Assembly (NCBI RefSeq): GCF_007655135.1
Contig: NC_045134.1
Location: 20,236,568-20,300,567, forward strand
Length of the DNA stretch: 64,000 nucleotides
Origin: Punica granatum
Lineage: Eukaryota; Streptophyta; Magnoliopsida; Myrtales; Lythraceae
Direction: 5' to 3'
Shown here: positions 33,385-42,955 of the stretch, in pieces
Position numbering within the stretch: the first letter of the stretch is position 1
How the letters are laid out: each line of letters begins with the position of its first letter
Program-made: the position numbers and the translations under genes
The notes under the pieces: model-generated
What the model was told of the DNA's origin: nothing
The model's input: the letters and a program-made list of their open reading frames with translations, nothing else
Databases searched by the model: none

Positions 33385-34407
33385 ATGGAAGATTTATATT
33401 CTGTAGTATCTTTGCGTGAAGAGTCTGGAGATTATTCTACTGATATTCTAATAGAAGATGCCAGGATAACAGAAGTCGAAAGAAATGGAGTCATAACCCT
33501 GAAAGATGGATCTGGTTTTAGATCTAGGGTTAAGAAAGGTCTGTTAGGAAGTCTGTTGCACAGTCGTAAAAACATAGTCTGTCTAGGAAGAACCCTAGAA
33601 GAATTCCCAATCAAACTTAGAGAAGCTAAGGGAGATAGGTGTCTAACTTTAGTCAATTCTGAACAAGTCAATGAAAGAATCAAGAAGATGAAAGAGTCTG
33701 ATAGATCCAAGATAGGTTGGATTCATGTGTCTACCATACAAATCTTGATTAAGTCTACTTTCCGTAGAGGAATTCATTGTCCAGTCAAAATAGTCGTCAT
33801 AGATAATCGTATGACAAAGGATTCTGAAAAGGTCATAGGAATAATTTCTGGTGATCTTGGTTATTCTGTTGTCAAGTTTAATGTTACTTGCAACTATGCT
33901 ATTCCGTTGTCTTCGTCTAAATTCAACAATTCTCTTGGTCTACTTTTCGAACTTGAACGAAAAGATATTATGGAAGATGCTGATATTCCATTTAGCATAA
34001 CTTATGCATGCTCATATGCTTTGTCTAACAGTCATCATTCTGTAGAATTCATTAACAAAGACAAAATAGTCATAGATGAATTATTCGCTAGAACCTCCAC
34101 TAGGTTAGAGCCAATCTCTCGTCTACCTTTGCCAGCAATCGAAGAAGCTAGTTCTTCTCGTCTAGTCAAAATTCCAGAAACAATCTCTGAACCTTTAACA
34201 GTCAGTAGAATTCGTGAAAATCTAGATCGTCTAGAGAGCCTTAGGCTTAAAGATTATTCTGATAAAGGGTCTGTTGTAAGTCAAGATGAAATCTTGGAGA
34301 AAGCTCCTGAAGTCATAGTTCTACCCCATAGGGAAGACATAGCAGATCTTAAGAGTCAAGTCAATGAACTTAGTATTCTTACTAAGGATCTATCTAGAAG
34401 AATCTAA
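33385..34407 (+). CDS. pararetroviral movement protein (30K superfamily)
   Basis: Intact 340-residue ORF. The core (residues about 35-230) has the features of caulimovirus movement proteins: FRSRVKKGLLGSLL, then IGWIHVSTIQILIKSTFRRG, the conserved VVIDNRM Asp motif near residue 150, and a following beta-rich segment. The C-terminal 60 residues are predicted coiled coil (LDRLESLRLKDY, IADLKSQVNELSILTKDLSRRI), which in relatives binds the virion-associated protein. It would modify plasmodesmata for cell-to-cell spread. It is the first large ORF after the promoter, as in Soymovirus and Caulimovirus. Confidence 0.85.
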   Translation: MEDLYSVVSLREESGDYSTDILIEDARITEVERNGVITLKDGSGFRSRVKKGLLGSLLHSRKNIVCLGRTLEEFPIKLREAKGDRCLTLVNSEQVNERIKKMKESDRSKIGWIHVSTIQILIKSTFRRGIHCPVKIVVIDNRMTKDSEKVIGIISGDLGYSVVKFNVTCNYAIPLSSSKFNNSLGLLFELERKDIMEDADIPFSITYACSYALSNSHHSVEFINKDKIVIDELFARTSTRLEPISRLPLPAIEEASSSRLVKIPETISEPLTVSRIRENLDRLESLRLKDYSDKGSVVSQDEILEKAPEVIVLPHREDIADLKSQVNELSILTKDLSRRI

Positions 34408-34596
34408 GTCGCTTGACAAGCTCAGGTTAACTACCCGAGTTTCGGAATCAAACAGTCCATGTTCCGGCAAGGCCTCTCAATGCAGTCACATTCATTGAAG
34501 CATAGCTTATGAAACATTCTGTGAAGCATACTCCTAACACATGGTGAGATCTCCGAGGAAAGCTTCTAAATTCTTTTATTTTGATTCTTTGCTAGG

Positions 34597-34965
34597 ATGC
34601 GTCGTCCAGTCCACCCTAGGTTACAGAAGTCAATAAGATTCGGTCCTCCAAGAATGTCTAGGAAAAGATCCCTTGAAGAAAACAATCTAGAAATCGCAAC
34701 AGCGTCTCAGTCTAGAGCCTATCGGGAAATGGTTCATACCATCCCTCAAGCTAGGAAGATTCAGCTTACAGAAGCAATCTGGAATGGAGAAATGATCCAT
34801 CTGATGAACTATTCTCCAGAAGAGCAACTCTATCTCCTAGAAGCAAATGCGTCTAGAAAGAAAATAGGAGTCAAAGTCGCAGAGTTTTGCTCTGAATGCA
34901 GTCCTTATGTTTTCTTTAATGAGTCTAATGGTTGGAATATTATTCCATCTGAAAGATGCTCTTGA
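34597..34965 (+). CDS. viral ORF of unknown function (122 residues)
   Basis: ATG at 34597 after a 190-bp spacer. The N-terminus is basic (MRRPVHPRLQKSIRFGPPRM); the middle is helical with NYSPEEQLYLLEA; the C-terminus has three Cys, including FCSEC, but no complete zinc motif. It lies between movement gene and primer site, where soymoviruses carry small ORFs (Ib type). It is deleted from the inverted arm apart from its first codons. No homology recognised. Confidence 0.5.
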   Translation: MRRPVHPRLQKSIRFGPPRMSRKRSLEENNLEIATASQSRAYREMVHTIPQARKIQLTEAIWNGEMIHLMNYSPEEQLYLLEANASRKKIGVKVAEFCSECSPYVFFNESNGWNIIPSERCS

Positions 34966-35077
34966 TAATTGCATTCTTGTTTGCAGTAGCATCTATTAAT
35001 TTCTTGCCTTTGCAGATTATTATTCTATGTATCTTTATTTGGATTCATATAATGAAAAGTCTTTCTGATTATTAGTA

Positions 35078-35371
35078 ATGGATCTTTCAGATCGCATACT
35101 TACAGTCAGAGTTTTATCTCATATTCTTCGTCTAACTCGGTTAGATAGGCAAGATCAAGCTGTCGAAGCATTAAAAACCGTAGGATATGAAACCCTAAGG
35201 TATTTTAATGTAATCTTAGAATCAGTCATTAGGCGTTGTGAAGACCCTAGTCTGTTATTGAAATTAGTCGAATGTCGAGCCTGTGTTAATAGGGCTATAA
35301 CTGAGTCTCTTGTCGATAGAATTCGTAGGAGTCCTCCTGCTAGTCCGGCAAATTCCTCGTCTAATCCATAG
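35078..35371 (+). CDS. viral ORF of unknown function (97 residues)
   Basis: ATG at 35078, stop at 35371, ending 32 nt before the primer site. It starts MDLSDRILTVRVLSHILRL and appears mostly alpha-helical and Arg/Leu-rich, with a Pro/Ser/Asn-rich C-terminus. Only its last 35 codons survive in the inverted copy. No domain recognised. Confidence 0.45.
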   Translation: MDLSDRILTVRVLSHILRLTRLDRQDQAVEALKTVGYETLRYFNVILESVIRRCEDPSLLLKLVECRACVNRAITESLVDRIRRSPPASPANSSSNP

Positions 35372-35403
35372 TATTCGTTTTTGTATAATCCGCGTGAGAA
35401 ATT

Positions 35404-35414
35404 TGGTATCAGAG
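35404..35414 (+). other. tRNA-Met primer-binding site of the pararetrovirus
   Basis: TGGTATCAGAG matches the 3' end of plant initiator tRNA-Met (complement) over 11 bases; the following ACATG departs from the usual GCC. It marks where minus-strand DNA synthesis starts and where the viral DNA has a gap. Its place after the movement gene, rather than in the large intergenic region, is a soymovirus-like trait. Confidence 0.75.
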
Positions 35415-35469
35415 ACATGTTTAGCAATCCTAAAAGTATAATTAGCAGTCCAATTAGATAGATTTAATC

Positions 35470-35887
35470 ATGCTAGGATCTGGTAATCTTGAGAAACTTC
35501 TCAAAGAAGTAGGCTATCAAAGAACTCTAGGTGAAGCCTTTAGGCAAAATCCTTATTTCGATGAAAATAGCATTCATGGTCTAGCATTTCCCACTGAGAA
35601 ATTCTTCGACGAAAATAAGTCTTTAGTTGAGTGTACCCAAGGAGATAAGTACCCTCATGTTAGTCATACGTTCCACCCACAGTTGAACGTTATAGTCGAT
35701 CTTTTGATAGTCCTAAACCAGAAAATTAGTCAAAAACAGCATGAAGAAATCTCGAGTCTTAAAGAAGAACTCAATGAAGTCATTAGGAGAATAAAAGAAA
35801 TCTCGTTTAAAGAAACTTTAGACGAAACCACTAAGCTTTTAGATGAAGTCGTTGGAATTAGAGAGTCTGTTTCAAAAGGGGGGAAGG
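35470..35887 (+). pseudogene. viral coiled-coil ORF, 3'-truncated by the integration border
   Basis: ATG at 35470. About 139 viral codons remain; the frame continues by chance into LTR sequence up to 35997. Residues about 75-135 are a clear coiled coil (EEISSLKEELNEVIRRIKEI, then TTKLLDEVVGI). The N-terminal part is globular (GSGNLEKLLKEVGYQRTLGE). Position and coiled coil suggest the ORF II (transmission-factor-like) or virion-associated protein group. The true C-terminus and any following ORF III are missing. Confidence 0.55.
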
Positions 35888-36910
35888 AACCTCATACCCT
35901 AATTGACCTAAAAAAGTGTGGTGCCGACCAAACCAAGTCGGCAGCCACCAAACCAACCACCTCCCTTTCTTATCCGAATTCTTCATATTCAAGTTAACAA
36001 ATTAGACGTTTCATCTTCTTCAAATCCAACTCAAAGCCAATTTGCAAGCCATCATTTTGGACTAATCTCCTTCCCTAATTGGTGCAAAATTCGCCTAGCC
36101 ACCACAATTTACCTTAATTGCACGTAATGTTTACAAAATGGCCTTTTACGTACCTCTATAAATACCTAAGTGTATAGCCATTCAATGACAACTTTTCTTG
36201 CATACATTTCACTCAAAATACTTTCAAAAGAATCCCCTAAAAGCCTCAGCTCGTCCAGCTCCCTAAAAATCCCGAAATCAAGCCAAAATTGCCGAAAAAC
36301 AAATCATTTTCCGGCGACCACCTAACCGACCCATCCCGAGCCTTGAACTAATACATACCCCTCATGTTTTCGACCCCCCAAGTCCATTTTCAGGGTTAGT
36401 TTTAGTAGTTGAGGCCTCCAATTGCCAGTTCCATCCCACTATACAACTGGGTCCTTTACCGGTTCTCGGGTTGCAGCGAACTTGTGCACCATGCCGAATC
36501 TTAAATCGGACCATTCTTGGAGATTTAACTCGTTCATATCCTCATACACTTCCTAAGGGTCCTCTCAGAAGAAGGAAACATCAAACAAACCACTAAACCA
36601 TACTTAAACACAAGACTTTCTAAACCGAATCTAAAAGGACAATTTTTTCACTTACCGGGTTTTCTTGCTATTTCGGGTTAGCACAGGTTCCCGCACATCC
36701 CGAGCCACCCGTAGTCACCTCCTAAACCCTCTTGGAAGGTGTCCCAGGCCGAGCCAGCTCAAGCAACCAACCCGATCCACTGGTGCAAGCAAAGCAAAAT
36801 CGGACCTCTTCTCGGGTGAACAATACCAACCAAGTTCTCTTCCACTTTCAACGTGTTTTCAACAACTTTATCGACTTGTCTTTGACTCTTGAAACCAGGT
36901 ATAACCCCCT
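35888..36910 (+). repeat. LTR-f, part right of the pararetrovirus (U3 end, R, U5)
   Basis: Resumes the LTR at GACCTAAAAAAGTGTGG, which aligns with the uninterrupted paralogue at about 37420-37395 (minus). A CTATAAATAC box lies at about 36152, then the R/U5 block TTCGACCCCCCAAGTCCATTTTCAGGG (36369-36395). No coding sequence; the ORFs at 36665 and 36732 are not credible. Confidence 0.6.
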
Positions 36911-37400
36911 TGCAACTTAAAAGGAGCTATGACCTTTAGATCTTTAAGTTTGTGGGGTGATAAGGTGGTTTTTCATTCGGTTCTATTCCATACTTTCGTT
37001 TATCTCGTTTTATTTCAGTTATTTGCTTGATTTCGGGATTTTCAAGGAGCTGGACGAGCAGAGTCTTTAAGGAGATTCTTTTGAGAGCATTTTGAGTGAA
37101 ATGTATGCAAGAGAAGTTGTCATTGAATGGCTATGCACTTGGGCATTTATAGATATGTTTAAATGGCCATTTTGCAAAAATTAAGTACAATTAAGGCAAA
37201 TGGTGGTGGCTAGTCGAATTTTGCACCAATTAGGGAATGGGGATTAGTCCAAAATGGTGACTTACAAGTTGACTTTGAGCTGGATTTGAAGAAGATGAAG
37301 CAAAGTCTAATTTGTTGGCTTGAAAATGGAGAATTCAACTAAGAGAGGGAGGTGGCTGGTTTGGTGGCTACCGACTTGATTTGGTGGATCTCACACGTTT
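35917..37400. repeat. palindrome of two LTR copies
   Basis: The left arm 35917-36290 and right arm 37035-37400 are inverted copies covering the U3 end, TATA box and start of R. The loop (36291-37034) is the U5 part of the plus copy. TATA boxes at 36152 (+) and about 37153 (-) face each other. Confidence 0.7.
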
Positions 37401-37495
37401 TTAGATCAGTTTGGGCAACTAGGATGTGTCCCACAAAGTTTGGAAGTGAATTGGCGAAGTTCGGGTTTCGATTAGACGCGAATTCGAGTCACCTG
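37035..37495 (-). repeat. LTR fragment, U3/R (LTR-g)
   Basis: Minus-oriented U3 and R of the same family, without the viral insertion. It therefore serves as the empty-site reference for the pararetrovirus insertion. It ends at about 37495 against Harbinger transposase. Confidence 0.65.
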
Positions 37496-37970
37496 TCTTT
37501 GATGATATGCTGCAAGGTCGTGCTCTCAAGGTAAATTTTACTATCAATAGCAACAATGGGCAACATTCGTCAAAACAATTCTCGGACCACAATCAAAGAA
37601 GAGTAAGTTGCTTGCCAAAGCTCAAGAATCAGCACGGAAACATGTGGAACGTGCATTCAGAGGGTTGAAGGCTCGCTTTGCGATTATACATGGCCATGCT
37701 CGATCATGGTCCTAAGAAATCTCAAAGTGATTATGAAAGCTTGCATCATATTGCGTAATATGATCGTTAAAGATGAGCAATAAACTTATGATGTGAACAT
37801 CGATTTGGCAACCTTGTACGATGAGCCCCCTACCACTGCCGAAACTAGAAGAGCAAAATTTTACTCCATTACAGGAATTTTTCGAAAATAACATCATCCA
37901 TCGTCAACTACAAGCGTACTTGGTAGAATATATATGGCAACTATGACAAAACCACAACGGAATGTAATTC
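37496..37970 (+). pseudogene. PIF/Harbinger (ALP1-like) transposase, C-terminal fragment
   Basis: Frame pieces read FDDMLQGRALKVNFTIN, then WATFVKTILGPQSKKSKLLAKAQ, ARKHVERAFRGLKARFAII with the catalytic Glu, and IMKACIILRNMIVKDEQ. This is the well-known C-terminal end of plant Harbinger transposases, from a different subfamily than 18189-20685. An internal deletion, frameshifts and stops are evident. The 5' part is cut by LTR-g. Confidence 0.75.
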
Positions 37971-38965
37971 TTTTTTTCAAAAAAATACAATTCGTCATGT
38001 AATGTTTTTTAACGGGTGTGTTTTTCTTATTATTTTGATAACACTATGCAATATTATTTTATTTGAATGAATATTAATTAATTAATATTTTTTATTATTA
38101 ATTTAAATAATTTTTTTTATTTCTTTTGTATTATTAATTATGTTTGATTAATTAAATTAATTAAAACAGTTAAGAATATATATTAATTATACATATATCA
38201 ATTATATATAACAATAGTTATATTCATTAAATTAATATAAATGTATATGTGGGCCTGATCAGATGAACTAAAATTGTCTCTTTTTCTTCAAAGTTTGTTT
38301 CCATCTGACGTAACATTTATGTGACACTGTAGGGCTCAGTTAAGATATGAGGGCAGCTAGAGATGATCTAATAGGACAAAGGGTGGGAAAGGTAGTTGAA
38401 AAGCATATAGGTTTACTCTTTTACCCTTAATTACCTTCTATTCTAACCGTTCACAGATTTGCTAATTTATTTTTTAATGGATAATTTTGGCATTATGAAA
38501 ATTACACACAGCATTTTCCTTATTCTTTGAAACACTGTACAATTCAATTTTATGATTTGATTTTGTGAGCCCTCTTCCGTTCCTATCTAGAGTAGGACCG
38601 TCATGAAACATCAAATTTAAACATTTTACAAAATATTACAACATTATCGAAACAAAAATAAATCTTATGATTTTGCTAAATCTTACAAAAAGAAACACTA
38701 AGGAAGACAATAATTCTCTTATTAAGAACGAATTCTTTTTAAACAAACCTTTTTTTTTTGTGCGTGGAAAAGTGATGAGCTCAAAGAGTAGATAAAAAAA
38801 CAAATTGTAACATCAGTTGTAAAAGTGAGACAAGACCACTTTCAGCTCGTAATTTTTTCAAACCAAAATGAAAAAACTGTTCCTTCGTAGAATTTTATTT
38901 ATATTTTTTTCAGTAATTTTCACGCAAAGAAGAAATCACAATCTCCCAATTTCACTAAGCGGCCA
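37971..38965. other. AT-rich intergenic DNA, no gene seen
   Basis: Long ATTAATTA-type runs (38060-38230) and no reading frame with coding character. The part next to 37970 may be the end of the Harbinger element. Confidence 0.5.
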
Positions 38966-39156
38966 TTAATTTTTCACAGAGAACAGAGCAAGCATGCAAT
39001 TCATTAACATCAACAGCACAGACGACCGATCCCCAATTCCGCGATTCGGCAGATCAAATTCACTGCTAAAATCTGTACAAAGAGGCAAAGATACGTACTC
39101 TACGTTCTGATTGTCGACTGGATCGATCGAGAAGCCTCCGTTCTGGGCGGATCCGC

Positions 39157-39363
39157 TCACTGACTTGCAGCAGCAGGCGAGGGTTGGCCTGGGGCTGGGA
39201 GTTCGGAGGAGGGGGCTTCCTCGTCGTCAGGGTCGCGGTCCGGGTCGGAGCGATCCATGGCGGCGCGGGCCCTGTCGAGGAACGGCTTGAAGGCCATCTC
39301 GATGGCCAGCCACCCGAAGGCTAGGGCTCCTAAGACCACCGCCGCCTGCTTCCCCTTCCCCAT
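39157..39363 (-). CDS. OEP7: chloroplast outer-envelope protein OEP7-like
   Basis: Intact 68-residue ORF, ATG at 39363-39361. [21 protein letters not shown] gives a short basic N-terminus and one membrane span (about residues 7-26), followed by [16 protein letters not shown], the conserved segment of the OEP7/OEP14 family, and an acidic, Pro-rich tail. These proteins insert into the outer chloroplast membrane without a cleavable transit peptide, the span and the basic residues after it acting as signal. Length and order match the family. The codons are GC-rich compared with the AT-rich flanks. A weak TTTAAAAA lies about 90 bp upstream on the minus strand. It is the only complete host gene recognised here. 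Confidence 0.85.
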   Translation of the reverse strand: MGKGKQAAVVLGALAFGWLAIEMAFKPFLDRARAAMDRSDPDRDPDDEEAPSSELPAPGQPSPAAASQ

Positions 39364-41250
39364 TTATCTCTTCTTCTTCGCTGCTGTTCTGATGCAAACG
39401 AGAGAGGATGAATATTTGAGCTCGGGAGTTTCGATTGTTTGTCCTTTTCGGCTTTTTAAAGTTGCGGGCCACGCGGCTGCTGTTTACTTACTGACGTCTC
39501 CGGTCAAATGCCGCAAGACCTAATCTGACAGCTGTTATCCATTTCATTTTCTATCTTTCCCCAAGTTAGGGTTTAGCATTTCGACGGCTGTCATTCATTT
39601 CATTATTTTTCACCACTTTTGCCCTTGACGGCCTTATGGACACCGAATGTGCCCTTCTTCAATTTTCATGGAAAAATGGACAGAAAATGCCGATGTGTCA
39701 TTATTTTATTATTTCTTTCTTTTTTTAATTCTTTATTCTCTTTGTCATATCCGTATAATATTTTCTTCCTTACTTTCTATAAGATTAGTGAATCTACACG
39801 TACATTTACACGTAAAAAAAATATTGATTAAGCAACAAGATATAATACTTATAAAATAATAAAAATATATATAAAAATTAAGTTTCATTCAAAAAATATG
39901 TAATTAATTATATAATATCATTAGTAATCTTATTGGTTGGTGATACCAAATCAAATATGAATTACTTAACATCATCAATGTATATTTATAATGTTTTATT
40001 TTAATAAAACATAATTGATAATATCAAAAATTATAAGTAACTAATTCAAATTTTTACTAAAACTAAGTCGATTTACCTTGTAAAGTTACGATTAGTATAA
40101 GAAATGAAGGTATAATCTTTTATATTGCATATTACCAGACTACTATATATTTGTTAGACTTTCGAAGTAATTAATCAAAACAAAAGAAGGGAAAATTTTT
40201 AATTCTAATGTTGAAATTGTAATAAAAATTCATTTTAAGTATATTAGTAATTTAATATTCTTGTTGAATTGCACATATAATAAATGTTAAAATAATATAA
40301 AAAAGCCTTAGTAGAAATCATGGTTTTTTTTATAAATAAGATAATTTTTTAAAAGGTAAAAGGGGATACAATATCTACTGGATTCAGCATAGGATACCCT
40401 TAAAAAATACAGAGAGAATGAATATTTGACTTTGAGCCGAATTGGCACAAGTTGTGGGCAAAGTATTTTCTTCCCTAGGGAAAAGCAACGTGTTACAAAT
40501 CATGGTCGATCATGATAATAAAGAGCGAACGAGTTAACAATGTTAAAAGAAAATGAGAGAAAAGCAAATTACAAAAAGATTATCTAATTATGCTATTATG
40601 ATTGGAAAATAAAAGTAATTGGTGTGCCTTTCTCTCCCAAAAAATACCCTTAATTACATAGTAAAATTAAATAAAAATCCCTAAACTATTGAAAGTTATT
40701 TAAAAGGTGATTTAGTCAATTCATATCTTCATTAACTAATAATTATTTCACTATTCCTATCTCCTCTCTCCTCCCACTTTCTCTTTCCTTTCTCTCTCAT
40801 CTCTCATGTTTCCTTCAAAATGTCCTTTCGTTAATTAGTTTTATGATTTAATAAAAGTATTTGATAATTATGAAATTGTTGGATAACAAACATATGATAC
40901 AACAAAATTTTGAAATTATAAATCAAAATAAAAAAATGATAAACGTACTTGCAATAGGGGCTAACTTGGTTGAAATAAATGTGAGGGGGAAAATGTCAAA
41001 AATCAATCACAATGATGCTTGGGTACTTTTGAAATAATTAATATAAACATTACGAAAGTGTCACGAGCCCAAAGTTTGATGCCCGTGCGATCGCCTAAGG
41101 AACTATGCACCGAGGTTCCCCTGGCCCAGCCCCTCCCCAGGGTTGACAAGCTAACATAAATATTCCATGATAAGGAGCACAAAACTCAGAGTACGTACTT
41201 GTAATATAGCAGCTCATATTAGCTCACGCACAATGAAGGCAACCAGTACA
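39364..41250. other. upstream region of the OEP7-like gene and AT-rich intergenic DNA
   Basis: The first 180 bp may hold the promoter of the minus-strand OEP7-like gene. From 39780 to 41050 the sequence is very AT-rich with no coding character. At 41060-41150 there is a GC-richer stretch of unknown origin. Confidence 0.45.
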
Positions 41251-41254
41251 TGCA

Positions 41255-41445
41255 TGTAATTTACTTGTAATTAATTAATTACTTGAAACCTCCATTGTTC
41301 TAATGTATTTGTTTCACAAGATATTTTATGTATTCCATTCAAGCTTATCAAGAAGGAGAAGATCGTGTCTGCAATCTACCAGAAAAAATAAAAGGATACA
41401 TAGATCGTGTCTTGTTAAGATTAGATTATTATATATACATTTATA
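41255..41445 (+). repeat. direct repeat, copy 1
   Basis: About 180 bp (GTAATTAATTAATTACTTGAA to ATAGATCGTGTCTTGTTA) repeated at 42762-42955. In the second copy it directly follows the PGG pseudogene, so it is probably its 3' flank left over from a duplication. Confidence 0.75.
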
Positions 41446-41544
41446 CGGATTGAATTAGATTGTTGAGCTCTACCCCCAAGCAACCTCGCTTGGGTGGAGT
41501 ATCGCCGGGGTGGGGCTCCCCCTCTACTTCGTCCCACTTTCGAA

Positions 41545-41840
41545 AGAGGGACGAAGCAAAGGGGGAGCTCGGTTGGGGCTTCCCCGGCCGGCGACCTCCC
41601 ACCCTAGAGAGGTCGACGGACGATCCTAACTCTTCCAGCAACTTCACTTGGGGTTATATCGCGGTGGCGAAGGACCCCCCAGCAGAGCTCCCCTTCTGCT
41701 TGCTGAGGGCCATCCCCTTGTCTTGTTCAATTTTTTTCTTTTCTTTTTTTTAAATTTTCTAAAGAGAGAAAATGATCTCATGGTTTAATGGAGTAAGTGA
41801 CAAAGTAAAACGGCTTAATGGACTCCATTGTTTGATGGGT
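41545..41840 (+). repeat. dispersed repeat (also at 59370-59605)
   Basis: A GC-rich part (GAGCTCGGTTGGGGCT, then CCGGCGACCTCCCACCC) is followed by a T-rich stretch and an AAAGTAAAAC...TTTAATGGACTCC tail, shared with 59370-59605. A short inverted version of the GC-rich part lies just upstream (41488-41540). Family unknown. Confidence 0.7.
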
Positions 41841-42082
41841 TTTCTTTTTCAGTGACCGTTTTAATAATTTTCTCTTAAAAAAATAAAAGAGTTGTTTTGG
41901 GGGGTGGGGGATGTTCGGGGGTTTGTTTCAAACCTGGGCTGCCAATATAAGTGCAGTGTCATTCCGGAGTTTCGCATTTTATTTTATTTTATTTTATTAA
42001 ATCATCTCTCCTAGACAGCTCGAGAGGATGACAAGAAAAACTGCGTTGAGAGGCAGCGGAACGTCCTCATTGCCATAGCAAG

Positions 42083-42750
42083 TTTAATTTAACTGCTTAC
42101 CTGATGTTCCAGGCAGGAGGTGCCCTCCCCGGGGGTATCTGGTCAGAATATGGATCAACCTCCCATTCGCGGCACTCTTTTGATTTTGATTTGATTATCT
42201 TTAGTTACGTAATTCCCATAAATAAATTCATCTCTACCAACGTAGGTTGGTTCAAGCGGTTTGACATTTGTTCCGCTTAAGTAAGGTATTTGGTATGAGT
42301 CCTAAATCCACGTTCAAGGAACTTTACCCTTAGTGGACCAACCGGCTCGATATAATTAGCCGGGTCCCAATTGGGCTTCCGAATATTATGGTTCACACCG
42401 AAAAAATCCATTTTATACGTTCTCGGTATCCCCGTCTTTGCAGTCACGACTACCAATTTATTCAACTTCTATAGCACAGTGAAGACTATAGGATTTATCG
42501 TGTCTCTTAGCGTAATAGAACTTATCAGTGGCCTTCTATACGAAGAAGGTTCTTGGTGTGGGTCTGTATGGTGATAATGGGGGTTGTACTGTCCTGTATA
42601 ATGCCATCTTATGCAGTGTCGGTGGCTTTTACATCACTTTGCGGCCGTAATATAACGGTAGCCGTAATCTAGCTGAGTATTGTGGTTTGGGCCAGGGGTA
42701 TAACTCTCCTGATTCTATTGCGCATGGTTTGCTTATTAGCCAGAGCTTGG
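42083..42750 (+). pseudogene. PGG-domain (ankyrin/ACD6-like) protein, C-terminal fragment, copy 1
   Basis: A frame near 42110-42150 reads FQAGGALPGGIWSEYGST, the start of the PGG domain. After a frame change, 42425-42535 reads STVKTIGFIVSLSVIELISG, the first membrane helix, followed by frameshifted remains of the others. In plants the PGG domain forms the membrane part of ankyrin proteins such as ACD6 and ITN1, acting in defence or stress signalling. Ankyrin repeats are absent. Dead fragment; the Trp of the PGGIW motif is kept here but not in copy 2. Confidence 0.65.
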
Positions 42751-42761
42751 CGCTCATGCAT

Positions 42762-42955
42762 GTAACTTACTTCCAATTAATTAATTACTTCAAACCTCCA
42801 TCATTCTAATGTACTTGTTTCACAAGGTATTTTATGTATTCATTTGAAGCTTATTAGGAAGGAGAAGATCGTGTATGCAACCTGGTGACAAATGTAGGAA
42901 GAAATAAAAGGATACATAGATCGTGTCTTGTTGATATTAGATTGTTATATATATT
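42762..42955 (+). repeat. direct repeat, copy 2
   Basis: Second copy of 41255-41445, directly after the PGG pseudogene. Confidence 0.75.

Larger units (their letters stand above)
24247..35887 (+). mobile_element. endogenous pararetrovirus (Caulimoviridae, soymovirus-like) with an inverted partial copy
   Basis: Main arm (27373-35887, plus strand), in order: coat protein, protease-RT-RNase H, transactivator, promoter/leader, a 52-codon ORF, movement protein, two small ORFs, tRNA-Met primer site, coiled-coil ORF (cut). In circular terms this is nearly a whole genome; the part between the coiled-coil ORF and the coat protein is missing. The left part (24247-27372) is a nearly identical inverted copy of 31638-35397 with an internal deletion of about 630 bp. 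There is no integrase, as expected for this family, whose copies enter chromosomes by host repair. Separate movement, coat, polymerase and transactivator ORFs with the primer site after the movement gene point to Soymovirus or a relative. The genus is an inference. Confidence 0.85.

Noticed and set aside
35888..35997. C-terminal part of the coiled-coil viral ORF
   Set aside because: Homology to the LTR paralogue starts at about 35888, so these codons are host repeat sequence read through by chance.
38966..39160. 64-codon ORF downstream of the OEP7-like gene
   Set aside because: It overlaps the expected 3' untranslated region, with no domain.
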